From contig NZ_JAIHLQ010000004.1 of assembly GCF_019733355.1 (NCBI RefSeq), positions 1-64,000 of the forward strand: 64,000 nt of DNA, given 5' to 3'. The stretch comes from Pseudomonas baetica (lineage in GTDB: Bacteria > Pseudomonadota > Gammaproteobacteria > Pseudomonadales > Pseudomonadaceae). The notes under the pieces are model-generated. The model was given only the letters and a program-made list of their open reading frames with translations. It ran no database searches and was not told the DNA's origin. A program made the position numbers and the translations under genes. Below are positions 1-9,786 of this stretch, in pieces. Within the stretch, counting starts at the first letter, position 1. Every line of letters starts with the position of its first letter.

Positions 1-420
1 GAAGGTCACGAAGACCAGGTCATGGTTCAGGCGTTCAGCCACGACGTGATCATCCCGCGTGACCCGCAATCCGGTCAGCCAACCGGTCAGCGCGTTCACA
101 AGCCAGTTGTGATCACCAAGGTCTACGACAAGGCTTCGCCTCTGCTGCAAGCCGCTCTGACTTCCGGCGAGCGCATGAGCGAAATCGTTATCCAGTGGTT
201 CCGTACTTCGGCTCAAGGTACTCAAGAGCACTACTACACCACCAAACTGGAAGACGCGATCATCGTCGCCATCAACAACAAAATGCACAACTGCCAGGAT
301 CCAGGCAACTCGCACTTCACCCACCTGGAAGAAGTGCAGTTCACCTACCGCAAAATCACCTGGACCCACGAAGTATCCGGTACTTCGGGTTCCGATGACT
401 GGCGTGCTCCAGTCGTTTAA
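1..420 (+). CDS. hcp: Hcp family type VI secretion tube protein (5' partial)
   Basis: Hcp forms the stacked hexameric rings of the T6SS inner tube and is exported to the medium or the target cell. The reading frame is open from base 1 (it reads EGHEDQVMVQ into the first internal Met), so the start codon lies upstream of the window and about 30 N-terminal residues are missing. Family hallmarks are HDVIIPRDPQSGQPTGQRVHK and a C-terminal half with HYYTTKLEDAIIV and FTYRKITWTHEVSGTSGSDDW. The next gene is vgrG, the tip protein, 130 bases downstream, which is the usual hcp-vgrG order of an orphan effector island. No T6SS sheath or baseplate genes are in the window, so it presumably serves an apparatus encoded elsewhere. 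Confidence 0.95.
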   Translation, partial: EGHEDQVMVQAFSHDVIIPRDPQSGQPTGQRVHKPVVITKVYDKASPLLQAALTSGERMSEIVIQWFRTSAQGTQEHYYTTKLEDAIIVAINNKMHNCQDPGNSHFTHLEEVQFTYRKITWTHEVSGTSGSDDWRAPVV

Positions 421-552
421 TTACGGCTGATCGTTACAAGCATCGGCCAGCTCTGCTGGTCGATGTTGTTTACGCCCCTCCAGAATTTCGCGTACGTTGA
501 CCCGCTTTTGCGGCCGTCGACGAGCGCCGCTGTACAGCACGAGGAACAAGGG

Positions 553-2643
553 ATGTTCGCGCCGGCCAATGAAACCCACTTTGCCCTGACCATCGAAGGG
601 CTCTCCGCCGATTTTCAGGTGTTTACCCTCACCGGCCGGGAAGCCATCAGCCAGCCCTTTGTCTTTGAGGTGGAACTGGTCAGTGAAAAACCGTCGCTGG
701 ACCTCGAGACCCTGCTGCACAAACCGGCCTTCCTGCAACTGTCGCCCGACGGCAGCGGCATCCACGGCCAGATCTACCGCGCCGCGCAAGGTGACTCGGG
801 CAAGCGCCTGACCCGTTATTCGGTGACCCTGCGCCCGCAACTGGCGTACCTGGCGCACCGGATCAACCAGCGCATCTTCCAGAACCTCACCGTGCCGAAA
901 ATCATCGGCATGGTCCTCGAAGAACACGGCATCCAGAGCAACGCCTACGCCTTCCAGACCCACTCGATTTACCCCGAGCGCATTTATTGCGTGCAATACG
1001 ACGAGTCGGATCTGCACTTCATCCAGCGCCTGTGCGAAGAAGAAGGTATCCATTACCACTTCCAGCACAGCGCCACGGCGCACAAACTGATCTTCGGCGA
1101 TGACCAGACGGTGTTCCCGAAACTCCAACCCGTGGCCTATCAGCAAGACTCCGGCATGGTCGCCAGCAACCCGGTGATCAAGCGTTTCGACCTGCGCCTG
1201 GAAACCCGCACCAGCCGCACCACACGCCGCGATTACGACTTCGAAAAACCACGCCTGACGCTGGAAAGCGAAAACCGTGGCGATGCCCTGCCCGACCTCG
1301 AAGACTACGACTATCCGGGCCGTTTCGTTGATCGCGAGCGCGGCAAACACCTGGCCAAACGCGCCCTCGAACGCCACCGCAGCGACTTCCAGCTCGCCGA
1401 AGGCAAAAGCGATCAGCCGTTGCTGGTCAGCGGCCATTTTCTGGCCCTGACCGAGCACCCAAAAGCCAAGTGGAACGACCTGTGGCTGCTGACCGAAGTG
1501 CTGCACGAAGGCAAACAGCCGCAAGTGTTGGAAGAGTCGGTAACCAGCGACACCACCGCACTCAAAGACGATTTCCACCAGGGCTACCGCAACCGCTTCC
1601 AGGCCACCCCGTGGGACGTGCCCAACCGCCCGCCCCTGCGCCACCCGAAACCGCGCATCCTCGGCAGCCAAAGCGCCGTGGTCACCGGCCCCAAAGGCGA
1701 AGAAATCCACTGCGACCAATACGGCCGCGTCAAGGTCCAGTTCCACTGGGACCGCGAAGGCCAGGCCGACGACAAGACCAGTTGCTGGCTACGCGTCTCC
1801 AGCGCCTGGGCCGGCGCCCAATACGGCGGCATCGCCATCCCGCGCATCGGCATGGAAGTCCTCGTCACCTTCCTCGAAGGCGACCCCGACCAACCACTGG
1901 TCAGCGGCTGCCTGTACCACAAGGAAAACACCGTCCCCTACGCCCTGCCGGCGAACAAGACCCGCAGCACCTTCAAAACCCTGAGTTCCATGGGCGGCGG
2001 TGGCTACAACGAACTGCGCATCGAAGACAAAAAAGGCCAGGAACAGATCTACCTGCATGCCCAGCGGGATTGGGACGAGAACGTTGAGCACGACCAGAAG
2101 ATTCGGGTTGGCAACGAGCGCCACGACACGGTTGAGCAGAACAGCTACACCGAGTTCAAGGCCGAAGAACACCACACCGTTTATGAAGATCGCAAGGTTG
2201 AGGCGCAGGCCAATGATCACCTGACGGTTGGGGTGAATCAGCACATCAAGATTGGCACTGGGCAGTTCATTGATGCGGGGCAGGAAATCCATCTTGATAG
2301 CGGCATCAAGGTCGTGCTGGAAGCGGGAGCTGAGCTGACGCTGATCGGAGGGGGCAGCTTTATCAAGATCGACGCCGCTGGCGTTACCATGAGCGGCCCG
2401 GTGATCAACATCAACTCCGGCGGCAGCCCCGGAAGCGGTACTGGCGCTGCTGCGGTACTTCCTGTACCGCCCAAGCCGGCCGATACCGCACCGGTCGGGC
2501 AAACGCTGGGCAACGCACCGGTCAACACGGCCGCACCAAGAAAAACCAGCGAGAAAGGCAAAGAGGCGCTCATCGTAGACGTGTGGGGAGACCCGGATTT
2601 GGGCAGTCAATTGCAATTGTTGGGGCCAGAGGACAAGGCATGA
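553..2643 (+). CDS. vgrG: VgrG type VI secretion tip protein
   Basis: VgrG trimers cap the Hcp tube and carry effectors. The 696-residue product has the gp27-like N-terminal part (MFAPANETHFALTIEGL, then SQPFVFEVELVSEKPSLDLE), the gp5-like OB region (GPKGEEIHCDQYGRVKVQFHWD, with SCWLRVSSAWAG and MEVLVTFLEGDPDQPLVSG), and a C-terminal beta-helix ending around ININSGGSPGSG. After that comes a roughly 70-residue Pro/Ala-rich tail that may dock the downstream effector. An ATG at 463 is in frame, but the one at 553 gives the usual family N-terminus and is preceded by GAGGAACAAGGG, so it was chosen. The stop overlaps the next start by 4 bases (ATGA). Confidence 0.95.
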   Translation: MFAPANETHFALTIEGLSADFQVFTLTGREAISQPFVFEVELVSEKPSLDLETLLHKPAFLQLSPDGSGIHGQIYRAAQGDSGKRLTRYSVTLRPQLAYLAHRINQRIFQNLTVPKIIGMVLEEHGIQSNAYAFQTHSIYPERIYCVQYDESDLHFIQRLCEEEGIHYHFQHSATAHKLIFGDDQTVFPKLQPVAYQQDSGMVASNPVIKRFDLRLETRTSRTTRRDYDFEKPRLTLESENRGDALPDLEDYDYPGRFVDRERGKHLAKRALERHRSDFQLAEGKSDQPLLVSGHFLALTEHPKAKWNDLWLLTEVLHEGKQPQVLEESVTSDTTALKDDFHQGYRNRFQATPWDVPNRPPLRHPKPRILGSQSAVVTGPKGEEIHCDQYGRVKVQFHWDREGQADDKTSCWLRVSSAWAGAQYGGIAIPRIGMEVLVTFLEGDPDQPLVSGCLYHKENTVPYALPANKTRSTFKTLSSMGGGGYNELRIEDKKGQEQIYLHAQRDWDENVEHDQKIRVGNERHDTVEQNSYTEFKAEEHHTVYEDRKVEAQANDHLTVGVNQHIKIGTGQFIDAGQEIHLDSGIKVVLEAGAELTLIGGGSFIKIDAAGVTMSGPVININSGGSPGSGTGAAAVLPVPPKPADTAPVGQTLGNAPVNTAAPRKTSEKGKEALIVDVWGDPDLGSQLQLLGPEDKA

Positions 2644-5600
2644 GTGAGTTCAAGGACAAGTCCATCACTGAAGGGACGCGCAAGAAAACTGACTACGAGA
2701 ACGATCAAAGATCGCGACTGGCGCTTAACGTAGAACGTACCGATGGCGGCAAGTTACAGATTCCGATCATGGTCGACGCCAAGACCACTGAAGAAGAAGA
2801 AAAGTACCAACACAACACATTACTTGCCGTCACTCCGCTCGCGCGGCTGCCGGGCCATGACAAACTCAACGACACGCTGCAGGGCGCTCTACCCCGTCCC
2901 GGCCGTATCTATGTGTTCCTGAAAAACAAGCTGTGGCGCGAACTGGAAACCGACGGTAAAGGTCAACTGTTCGAAGTCGACGTGGCCCACTGGCGCAAGG
3001 TTGCCGAGAAAAAAGGCGATGCAGACAAACGCGAACCGGTGTGCATCAAACAATATCTGATTCTGGTCCCTATGTTTCTACAGGGTCGGTTCGTTGGCGA
3101 CCAACTCAGCATGGCCTATAGCGAATTGCCGTGGACCTGGGAATACATCGAGTGGCTTGAAAAGGACTCGGGACGGATCAAGGCTCGCAGTCAAAACATG
3201 GCGCCGGCCTGGGCCGCGACTGCGGGTGAAACACAGATTTGGAAGGCTTCGTTGATTTATCCGGCGACACCTTTAAAGGGCCTAGTCAAAGGTTTGCGGG
3301 CGCGCGACTTCAACATCGAAAGCGCCCTGGAAGATCCTGCGGATTTCACCCCGGAGTTTGCTGCATTCAAAACAGATGCGTTGATTCTGAAACTGCAACA
3401 ACGCAAGCAGGAACTGGCGCTAAAACTCAAGCGCCCACCGCCGACAGCACTTCCCAATGTAGAAGCCGGGGCAGACGTGTTGGCCCAGAACAAATTGCGT
3501 GACTATCCGCATTTGGTGGGCATGATTCTCGATGACCCATTGTTCGCCTTGCGTCACACAACCTCTCAAATTCGTGATTGCGTTGATTACCTGCAGACCC
3601 TGAATGCGCTGGTTCCTCACGAACCTCACGGGCGCTATGCACAGGTGCTTTACAGCACACTCGCCGGTCCACTCGCCAAACTCAGCGACGAGGTCGACCT
3701 GCCTAAACTTCAGAAAGCCGTCTTCGAAAAAGCTCGTGAGAAGAGTCGTGAAAAACTGGCGAAACTGTTATCAACCCTTGTAGACCTGCTGGACAAAAAA
3801 CTGCATCCGGTGCTGCTCGACTGGAGCTACAGTCGGAACGAAGCACTGTTGGAACCTTACAGCCTGCTGACCGAAGCACTCGATGCGCTAAACCAGGTAC
3901 CCAGCCGCAGTGACGCCATGTACACCGGCAAAGGCTATCCGGAACTGACCGGCCCTATCAATCGTCTTGTAGAAGGTCTACTCCAGGGGCAGCACCCACT
4001 GGGCGCCCTGATGCTGGCAAAAACCGCCGATCAGCTACCCGACCTTGTTAAACGTCTGAAAACCCTACGTGACAGCGGTCAAGCGCCAAAGCCGGAGGCA
4101 ATGGGTTTGAGTACGTTGATGCTGACGGCATCGCTGACGGGTGAAGTGGATCAACCCAGCGCCGGAAAAGGCTTCGCGTATTTTCTCGCCGATTTGCTCG
4201 ACAACTTCGGTGCCAGTGTCGTGGCCCAGATCGGTCGTCTGTCTCAGGATGCGTCGAAAATCCAGCTTGATCGATTGTTCTCCCCCACATTCGTGACGCT
4301 GGCTGCGCTCTCGCCAAAAATGGCCGAGATCAAGTTAATGCCTCAGGGCCAGGCTCTGGCTCAGAACTACGTGGTTGTCGGGGTCGAAGGTGCAGGACTG
4401 CGCGGCGGACTCACCGACGTTGAACGGCAGGCCCTGACCCGTAAAAGCTACCGTTATGCCACGCTGCATGACCAATCCGGCACAACCGTGGGCAGTACCA
4501 GCCCACGCGGCTCGGGCGCAAGACGCCCCACGTTGCGCGATGTCACGGTCATTGCTATCCCTAAAGGGAATTCAGACTTGGCCAACTACAGTACATTCCG
4601 GGTTCGTTTCGGGGCCGTGACCGAGACGATGGAGAAGAATAAGGCTGTACCGACGTTGATGGTGGCGTTTGCGGCTTATAATCTGTGGGCTCAGGTTAAA
4701 GCGCTGGGGGATCTCGATGCCGGCGGTGAAACTTTACGAGGTCGCGCGGGCATTATAAGCGCTTTACTTGATTTGGCCGCCGCACTCGGCAGTCATAGCA
4801 AACTACTTTTTGGTTCAGCCATTGAAAAGCAGTTACTTGCTCCTCGCATAAAGGTAGAAAAAATCTCTATTCGCTGGGCAAAAAAACTTGAACTACAAAC
4901 CGGTAGTCCGAAACTACCGTTACTCCGTACCTTAGGAGGCGTTGCGACTCTAGGAGGAGCAATACTGAGTGGCTGGGATAGCTACCGATCTCTGAAACAA
5001 GGAGATACTGATGCCGCTGCCGCCTATGGTGTGGCCGCAGTCGGAAGTGGACTATGGGCAGCTTATGGTGTTGGAATAATTCTTAATCCCTATGCTTTGG
5101 TAGTCGGCATGGCTCTGACTATAGGTGGTACTATCGCAGCCAATCTATTGACCGACAGCGACATGGAAATTGTAGTGAAGAAAGGTCCATTTGGTCTCCA
5201 GTTTGCAGAAGCAGGAGTGTTGGATCAGGCCCTAGGCAAAGGCCAACGCTTCAATCACTTGAAAGACCCGCAGATCGCCTACCAGCAATTGCTCGGCATT
5301 ATCGGAAAACCGCAAATATTCGTACAGAGGTTGGCCGACTGGCGAAAAAAAGCGCCTGCGGCGCATATCAAGGCATTGCAACAAGCTGATAGCGATCGTG
5401 CGCCACTGACAGATTCTGGGCAGCAATGTGTCATGCCCGGAAAACAGACTCTAGTCGATCAGGATTGGGCCATCGTTCTCAGTTCTCCACTGCTGTCGAT
5501 GTTCGAGAATGACCAGCAATTTCAGTTGATCGCCCAAGAGTTCCAAAGCAGCCTGCGTATAAACGTCGCCTTCGATATCAAACGTTATGACCGGATCCCT

Positions 5601-5912
5601 GTTGCGGCCCCCAAGCTAGCGGCGCTTTCACTGGATGCCACTAGCGTGCTCTATGTTCTTCCCGCCAGCCTACCCGTTGCTCAACTCAGCCCTCTGGATC
5701 GCTACAGTGTGCGCGTAACTCAGGGTCTGAAAGTGAGTGCTCAATTTGAACTAAGTGCCGACCAAGCAAGCGAACGGTTGGTGTTGCCTCAACCAAGCCC
5801 TAAAAGCTGGTCAGCCTTCACCTCGGCCAATCGTCGTTTGCCACCAGATAACCTGCTACCGGATGCCGCTCCGCCCTATTGGCAAATAGAAATCACTGAG
5901 TTCTCTGTATGA
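2640..5912 (+). CDS. Putative VgrG-linked T6SS effector (pore-forming type?)
   Basis: This is a 1090-residue protein of no family I can name with certainty. Its position directly after vgrG, with a 4-base ATGA overlap, and a multi-helix membrane protein directly after it are the classic effector/immunity arrangement. The N-terminal 250 residues are soluble (around ALPRPGRIYVFLKNKLWRELE) and recall the N-terminal region of VasX-like effectors, which is an inference. Hydrophobic stretches lie near residues 675-727, 765-780 and 800-840 (for example AAYGVGIILNPYALVVGMAL). The remaining roughly 250 C-terminal residues are soluble. DNA from about 4650 to 5250 looks more AT-rich than the start of the gene, as in modular toxins. 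No catalytic motif is apparent, so membrane permeabilisation is the leading guess. Confidence 0.7.
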   Translation: MSEFKDKSITEGTRKKTDYENDQRSRLALNVERTDGGKLQIPIMVDAKTTEEEEKYQHNTLLAVTPLARLPGHDKLNDTLQGALPRPGRIYVFLKNKLWRELETDGKGQLFEVDVAHWRKVAEKKGDADKREPVCIKQYLILVPMFLQGRFVGDQLSMAYSELPWTWEYIEWLEKDSGRIKARSQNMAPAWAATAGETQIWKASLIYPATPLKGLVKGLRARDFNIESALEDPADFTPEFAAFKTDALILKLQQRKQELALKLKRPPPTALPNVEAGADVLAQNKLRDYPHLVGMILDDPLFALRHTTSQIRDCVDYLQTLNALVPHEPHGRYAQVLYSTLAGPLAKLSDEVDLPKLQKAVFEKAREKSREKLAKLLSTLVDLLDKKLHPVLLDWSYSRNEALLEPYSLLTEALDALNQVPSRSDAMYTGKGYPELTGPINRLVEGLLQGQHPLGALMLAKTADQLPDLVKRLKTLRDSGQAPKPEAMGLSTLMLTASLTGEVDQPSAGKGFAYFLADLLDNFGASVVAQIGRLSQDASKIQLDRLFSPTFVTLAALSPKMAEIKLMPQGQALAQNYVVVGVEGAGLRGGLTDVERQALTRKSYRYATLHDQSGTTVGSTSPRGSGARRPTLRDVTVIAIPKGNSDLANYSTFRVRFGAVTETMEKNKAVPTLMVAFAAYNLWAQVKALGDLDAGGETLRGRAGIISALLDLAAALGSHSKLLFGSAIEKQLLAPRIKVEKISIRWAKKLELQTGSPKLPLLRTLGGVATLGGAILSGWDSYRSLKQGDTDAAAAYGVAAVGSGLWAAYGVGIILNPYALVVGMALTIGGTIAANLLTDSDMEIVVKKGPFGLQFAEAGVLDQALGKGQRFNHLKDPQIAYQQLLGIIGKPQIFVQRLADWRKKAPAAHIKALQQADSDRAPLTDSGQQCVMPGKQTLVDQDWAIVLSSPLLSMFENDQQFQLIAQEFQSSLRINVAFDIKRYDRIPVAAPKLAALSLDATSVLYVLPASLPVAQLSPLDRYSVRVTQGLKVSAQFELSADQASERLVLPQPSPKSWSAFTSANRRLPPDNLLPDAAPPYWQIEITEFSV

Positions 5913-7138
5913 CAGCACAAATGGACACCTTGTACGCTGCCAGTGCCTACCGCAGCAACAGCGATACTCCTCTGCCCCCCCCAAAATGGCCGGAAGATGT
6001 CAATCGTTCAAGCACCTTTGATACCCACCTTGCCTTTGGTTATTACGCCAACCTAGAGCCGGCAATGGAGGTTACAAACCAGTTGCAAGGTGAAGAGCAA
6101 ACGATTTACCAGCGCCAGCAGGAAAAAGGGGATAAGGAGGAGGTGTATTGCGACGAAAGCCGCTGGCGCTTTCAGAACGCAACCAAAATTCCATATTTAT
6201 TGTTCATATTGAAGATAGTGTGTATTTCTTTTATATGGGCTGTCTGGGGAATAGGAATTTTACTCGAATTTATCCCAGATACAGGGCGTAAAGACTTTAA
6301 TACTTTTCTGACACTGCTAGGTTGCGTAGCAACAGTGGCTTTCATGATTGTGTCAATGGCGTTATTTTTGAATGGCAATAAGTTGGCACATAAGATCCAG
6401 ATCATTGGATTTTTCATTTGTGCCGGCATTGTCTTATGGAAGCAAGGGTCACTTTTTGGCAGTGACAGCATGCAGGTTTCCCTATGGTTAGGGGCGTTCC
6501 TCTACCTCATGGCTAGTGTCGGATCCGACGGTTTACTCTGGTTTCACAGCAAAATCAGCACCCACGACGGAAGCGAGTTCAATCGCCTCGACGGAATGCT
6601 TCGCTTCAAGCGACGTTTCCGCCGACTCTTTGTTGCACCTTTTGAAGAGTTTGACCCGGTACTGCAACTGCTACCCAGCGGTTATGGTTCCCATGACTAT
6701 GCCCTGTGGCTTCATCACCGCTACACCGACAACAAGATTTGTCTGGCAACCAAAGTCCACGCCCTGGGCCTCGACCAGCCGAATGCGCTGGCCTTCTGGG
6801 ATTGCCTGCAACGTTACATGGACGTCACACAACCGCTGCCGGACCTGCCGGTGCTTGAGCAAAGTCGTCACCTGGACCCGGTAACCGCCGCCTACGACGT
6901 CAAAACCGGCCGTAACCCACGACGCTGGCGCGACCAGTCGGAAAAGGGCTGGCTGGCAACAGGCCTCAAGCAGTTGACCCAACAGTTGCAGCAATATCCT
7001 TGGCAAAAACAGCCTTGCATCATCAAGGCTCGCATTGATCCGTCTCTAAGCATCGAAGCCTACTATCGTGCTCAGGAAGCCAAAGGCATCCAGGCCACGC
7101 CGAAGGCCGATGATTTTGATGACATTCATAGAGCGTAA
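5909..7138 (+). CDS. Four-helix membrane protein, probable T6SS immunity protein
   Basis: The 409-residue protein has a soluble N-terminus of about 90 residues and then four hydrophobic helices (IPYLLFILKIVCISFIWAV; FLTLLGCVATVAFMIVSMAL; IQIIGFFICAGIVLW; VSLWLGAFLYLMASVG). A roughly 200-residue cytosolic-type C-terminus follows, with FNRLDGMLRFKRRFRRLFVAPFEEFD-type text reminiscent of the DUF6708 family (from memory, unverified). It overlaps the putative effector by 4 bases and so is translationally coupled. An inner-membrane immunity protein would fit a pore-forming effector. The bases encoding the helices (about 6180-6480) are clearly AT-richer than their neighbours. It could alternatively be a chaperone or a second effector. 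Confidence 0.65.
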   Translation: MTAQMDTLYAASAYRSNSDTPLPPPKWPEDVNRSSTFDTHLAFGYYANLEPAMEVTNQLQGEEQTIYQRQQEKGDKEEVYCDESRWRFQNATKIPYLLFILKIVCISFIWAVWGIGILLEFIPDTGRKDFNTFLTLLGCVATVAFMIVSMALFLNGNKLAHKIQIIGFFICAGIVLWKQGSLFGSDSMQVSLWLGAFLYLMASVGSDGLLWFHSKISTHDGSEFNRLDGMLRFKRRFRRLFVAPFEEFDPVLQLLPSGYGSHDYALWLHHRYTDNKICLATKVHALGLDQPNALAFWDCLQRYMDVTQPLPDLPVLEQSRHLDPVTAAYDVKTGRNPRRWRDQSEKGWLATGLKQLTQQLQQYPWQKQPCIIKARIDPSLSIEAYYRAQEAKGIQATPKADDFDDIHRA

Positions 7139-7222
7139 TAGAGCGGGCAGGACGGAATTATATTCAGAGTAACCGGGAAAGGGACGGGCCACGTTTATAA
7201 ACATGGACTGCCCCTGAGATCG

Positions 7223-9571
7223 CTAAGGCATCAATACAAAATCGTCGAACACCCAAGCAACATTACCTTTCGCGACAAGCTCCAACCTCACAATATTCAA
7301 CCCTGAGAATTCGATAGTTCTGTATGGTCTGTCGAGCCTGTCTTGCCCGAGATAACCGCCAGCACCATAAAAATGAACTTCACCATAGGAAGTCTGTGGC
7401 TGGTTTCCATAAAACCGAAAGCTCACCTTTTGGCATGGGCGAACGAACGTAATCTCTGCCTTTTCTTGCGCCACAACATACCAGTGGAGCTGTTTTCCAG
7501 GTTCACCACTGCCTATTTGAGCGCTTGTAAACACGTCCGGCCTCGTTGGAAAAACCGCCGTACTTAGAAGTTTGAATGTGAGGACCGGCGTCACAAGAAC
7601 TTCACCTGCCCGGATGATCATCCGCGAAAGCTCATCTTCAAAATCCTCCACCAACAATGTCTTGACCGTGTAGTTTCTCGGCGGAAACTTCACAGCCATG
7701 CTCTCGTCTGCCTCGCCACAAAAATTCACGCTTATGTCGATCGACAATTGGCTCCTTTCACGCAGTGTAAAAAACCAATCCAACGGTACCGGTCGACTCA
7801 GGCCTGACGATGCGGCATTGATTACTTTTTCTTCGAAAACCGTATCTTTGCCATCACTGTCGATCCCGCTGTAGCGGATCAAGACCCATTGGTTTAAAAC
7901 CTGTTGGGGCCACTCGCTAACATTCAAAGGCGTCAGTGCGTCAAGCTGCGTGACGTCCAGATCAGTGCTATTCACACCTCCAACAGTCGGTGTTGGCAGA
8001 TCGGGATGATAGTGCGCAATTGACCCGATGTTGGCGGCAAGGATCGTCGATTTCTGGATCGGCTTGCCATCGCGAAGGTGCTCGAAACCAAGTTTTACCG
8101 GTTTACCGAGATTGGCGGCGATAAACGCTTTTGCCAGCAGAAAACTGGCACGACTGTTGGCATTCAGCGGCTTAGACTCGAAGGTTGGCGATCCAGCCCC
8201 AGGGGCACCCTCGACAACCAGTCGCACTGTGTCGCCGTTGCGATAACCCAACACTTCAACCCGACCCGTGGCGCCTTGCAGGTTGACGGAGTCCAGGGGG
8301 TCGAGCACTCGGTTGACGGACTTGAGTAACTGGGGTGGTCGCAGCGTTGGCAACCCCTCGCCTTTTACTTGCGCAGTGGTCACCCTCGAATCGCCGACAG
8401 AGCCTCCCTCTCTGATCAGCGTGTAAATCACCGATACGTCGCTATTGGCGATAACTTTTTCGTTGGCGACCTCAATGATGCAAGGTTGCTTCTGCCCGAA
8501 CTCGTCTTGCGTGACAGTTCCCGTCACCTTTGCAACCACATCCGGCTTGCCTGCAACTTTGGCCGTGTACGTGGCATAGATGTCATCCCCAGCGAGGAAG
8601 CGCGGATCGCTGGTGAGTACGATAACCAGCAAAGGATTGGCACCGAGTTTCTCAAGGTCGATGTAAGGCAAATCGTCGGGGTCATTGAGGATTTCGCGCA
8701 GCAACGCCTTCGGCAATCGTTTGCCGTCCAAATCAACATCGATGATTTGCACGGCAGAGAAGAGTGAATCCGGGTCAGGATTGTTTCCGAGCTGATCGGT
8801 GACCGTATAAGAGATTTTGAATTTCGGATGATCCTTGGCCTTCTCCAAGTCTGCACGGGTGACGTTAAAACAGACTTTGACCGGCTCGTTGGAACCCGGA
8901 TCCGGCGCCTCCTGCTCGGTGACCTTGTGGTAGACGTCATGGCCGCTGAGGTTCAACCGAATGCGATCATGCGCCCGACAAAACGGGTAAGACACGCACA
9001 CCTGTGCACCCGCGGCAGGAAAATCCGCACCCACACCGTTGAGCAACGCATCAGACAGTATCAATTCAAGCTCGGAATGCTCACCGTCGCCCGGGCTGGT
9101 GTCTTGATTGCCGGGACGAATCTTGTTGTACAACAACTCCAAAGGTGGCTCGGAGGTTCCCATGTTGTTACTGCTGCGTCTCACTGTACAGGTGAGACGG
9201 TTGACTACATCGGCGAGCAGCATTTTCTTTGGAATGTACAGTGTCACTTCATCGTCCACGGCTTGCGTTTGCACACTGTCAATGCCGGGTTGACCGTTCA
9301 AATTCAAATACACCGTATCGCCCGAATCCTGATCCAGATATGGGCCGAACACGACTTTGACGCCTTTCGGCGCCAAATCATAAATGCGCAGCGGGACTCC
9401 AAGATGCGCGCCTGTGACCGGTCTAGTTGCTTCGGGCAGATCAGGCGGATCCAGCGTCAGCACCGTGTTGTCCGCCCCCATGACACCCGAAATCTGCATG
9501 TCATTTTGCGGGAGCCACGTTGGGGCAACGACTTGAGGGCTATCTGATTGTCCGGCTGGGGGATTGGCCAT
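7223..9571 (-). CDS. Large protein of unknown function beside the T6SS cluster
   Basis: The 782-residue product is not recognised. It has no signal peptide and starts MANPPAGQSDSPQVVAPTWLP. An ATG at 9571 with AGAAGGAG upstream was preferred over a longer frame to 9646. The body reads as a series of beta-rich, Ig-like segments of roughly 100-120 residues, suggested by recurring GD-(D/T)-(I/V) patterns (SGDTVYLNLNGQPG; HDRIRLNLSGHDVY; AGDDIYATYTAKVAG; NGDTVRLVVEGAPGAG). The C-terminus (VRLELVAKGNVAWVFDDFVL) resembles a carbohydrate-binding-like beta-sandwich. It converges on the immunity gene and is transcribed alone. A role as a secreted or surface protein cannot be shown from the sequence. 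Confidence 0.7.
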   Translation of the reverse strand: MANPPAGQSDSPQVVAPTWLPQNDMQISGVMGADNTVLTLDPPDLPEATRPVTGAHLGVPLRIYDLAPKGVKVVFGPYLDQDSGDTVYLNLNGQPGIDSVQTQAVDDEVTLYIPKKMLLADVVNRLTCTVRRSSNNMGTSEPPLELLYNKIRPGNQDTSPGDGEHSELELILSDALLNGVGADFPAAGAQVCVSYPFCRAHDRIRLNLSGHDVYHKVTEQEAPDPGSNEPVKVCFNVTRADLEKAKDHPKFKISYTVTDQLGNNPDPDSLFSAVQIIDVDLDGKRLPKALLREILNDPDDLPYIDLEKLGANPLLVIVLTSDPRFLAGDDIYATYTAKVAGKPDVVAKVTGTVTQDEFGQKQPCIIEVANEKVIANSDVSVIYTLIREGGSVGDSRVTTAQVKGEGLPTLRPPQLLKSVNRVLDPLDSVNLQGATGRVEVLGYRNGDTVRLVVEGAPGAGSPTFESKPLNANSRASFLLAKAFIAANLGKPVKLGFEHLRDGKPIQKSTILAANIGSIAHYHPDLPTPTVGGVNSTDLDVTQLDALTPLNVSEWPQQVLNQWVLIRYSGIDSDGKDTVFEEKVINAASSGLSRPVPLDWFFTLRERSQLSIDISVNFCGEADESMAVKFPPRNYTVKTLLVEDFEDELSRMIIRAGEVLVTPVLTFKLLSTAVFPTRPDVFTSAQIGSGEPGKQLHWYVVAQEKAEITFVRPCQKVSFRFYGNQPQTSYGEVHFYGAGGYLGQDRLDRPYRTIEFSGLNIVRLELVAKGNVAWVFDDFVLMP

Positions 9572-9786
9572 TTGATTCTCCTTCTCGCAGTTTGAATGCC
9601 AAATACGCGTGCTGGAGAGTGGGCGCCGATAAAGCAATACTGACAACTGTCAGAAATTACAGGTGGACGGTCATTCCTGACGGACGGAAACAGTCCCTTT
9701 GTTGAGTCCTCTGGAGATCAGCTCATCGATTAAATAGATATACACTCAAACTCATCTATAAAAACCGCCCACCGGGTACCCTTCCC

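Noticed and set aside
421..1746. Long minus-strand frame opposite vgrG
   Set aside because: Composition is a typical high-GC shadow; no family resemblance or ribosome-binding site, and vgrG is certain.
7180..7215. CCACGTTTATAAACATGG near-palindrome between the convergent immunity and 782-residue genes
   Set aside because: It could be a weak terminator stem, but there is no T run and it is not convincing as an operator.
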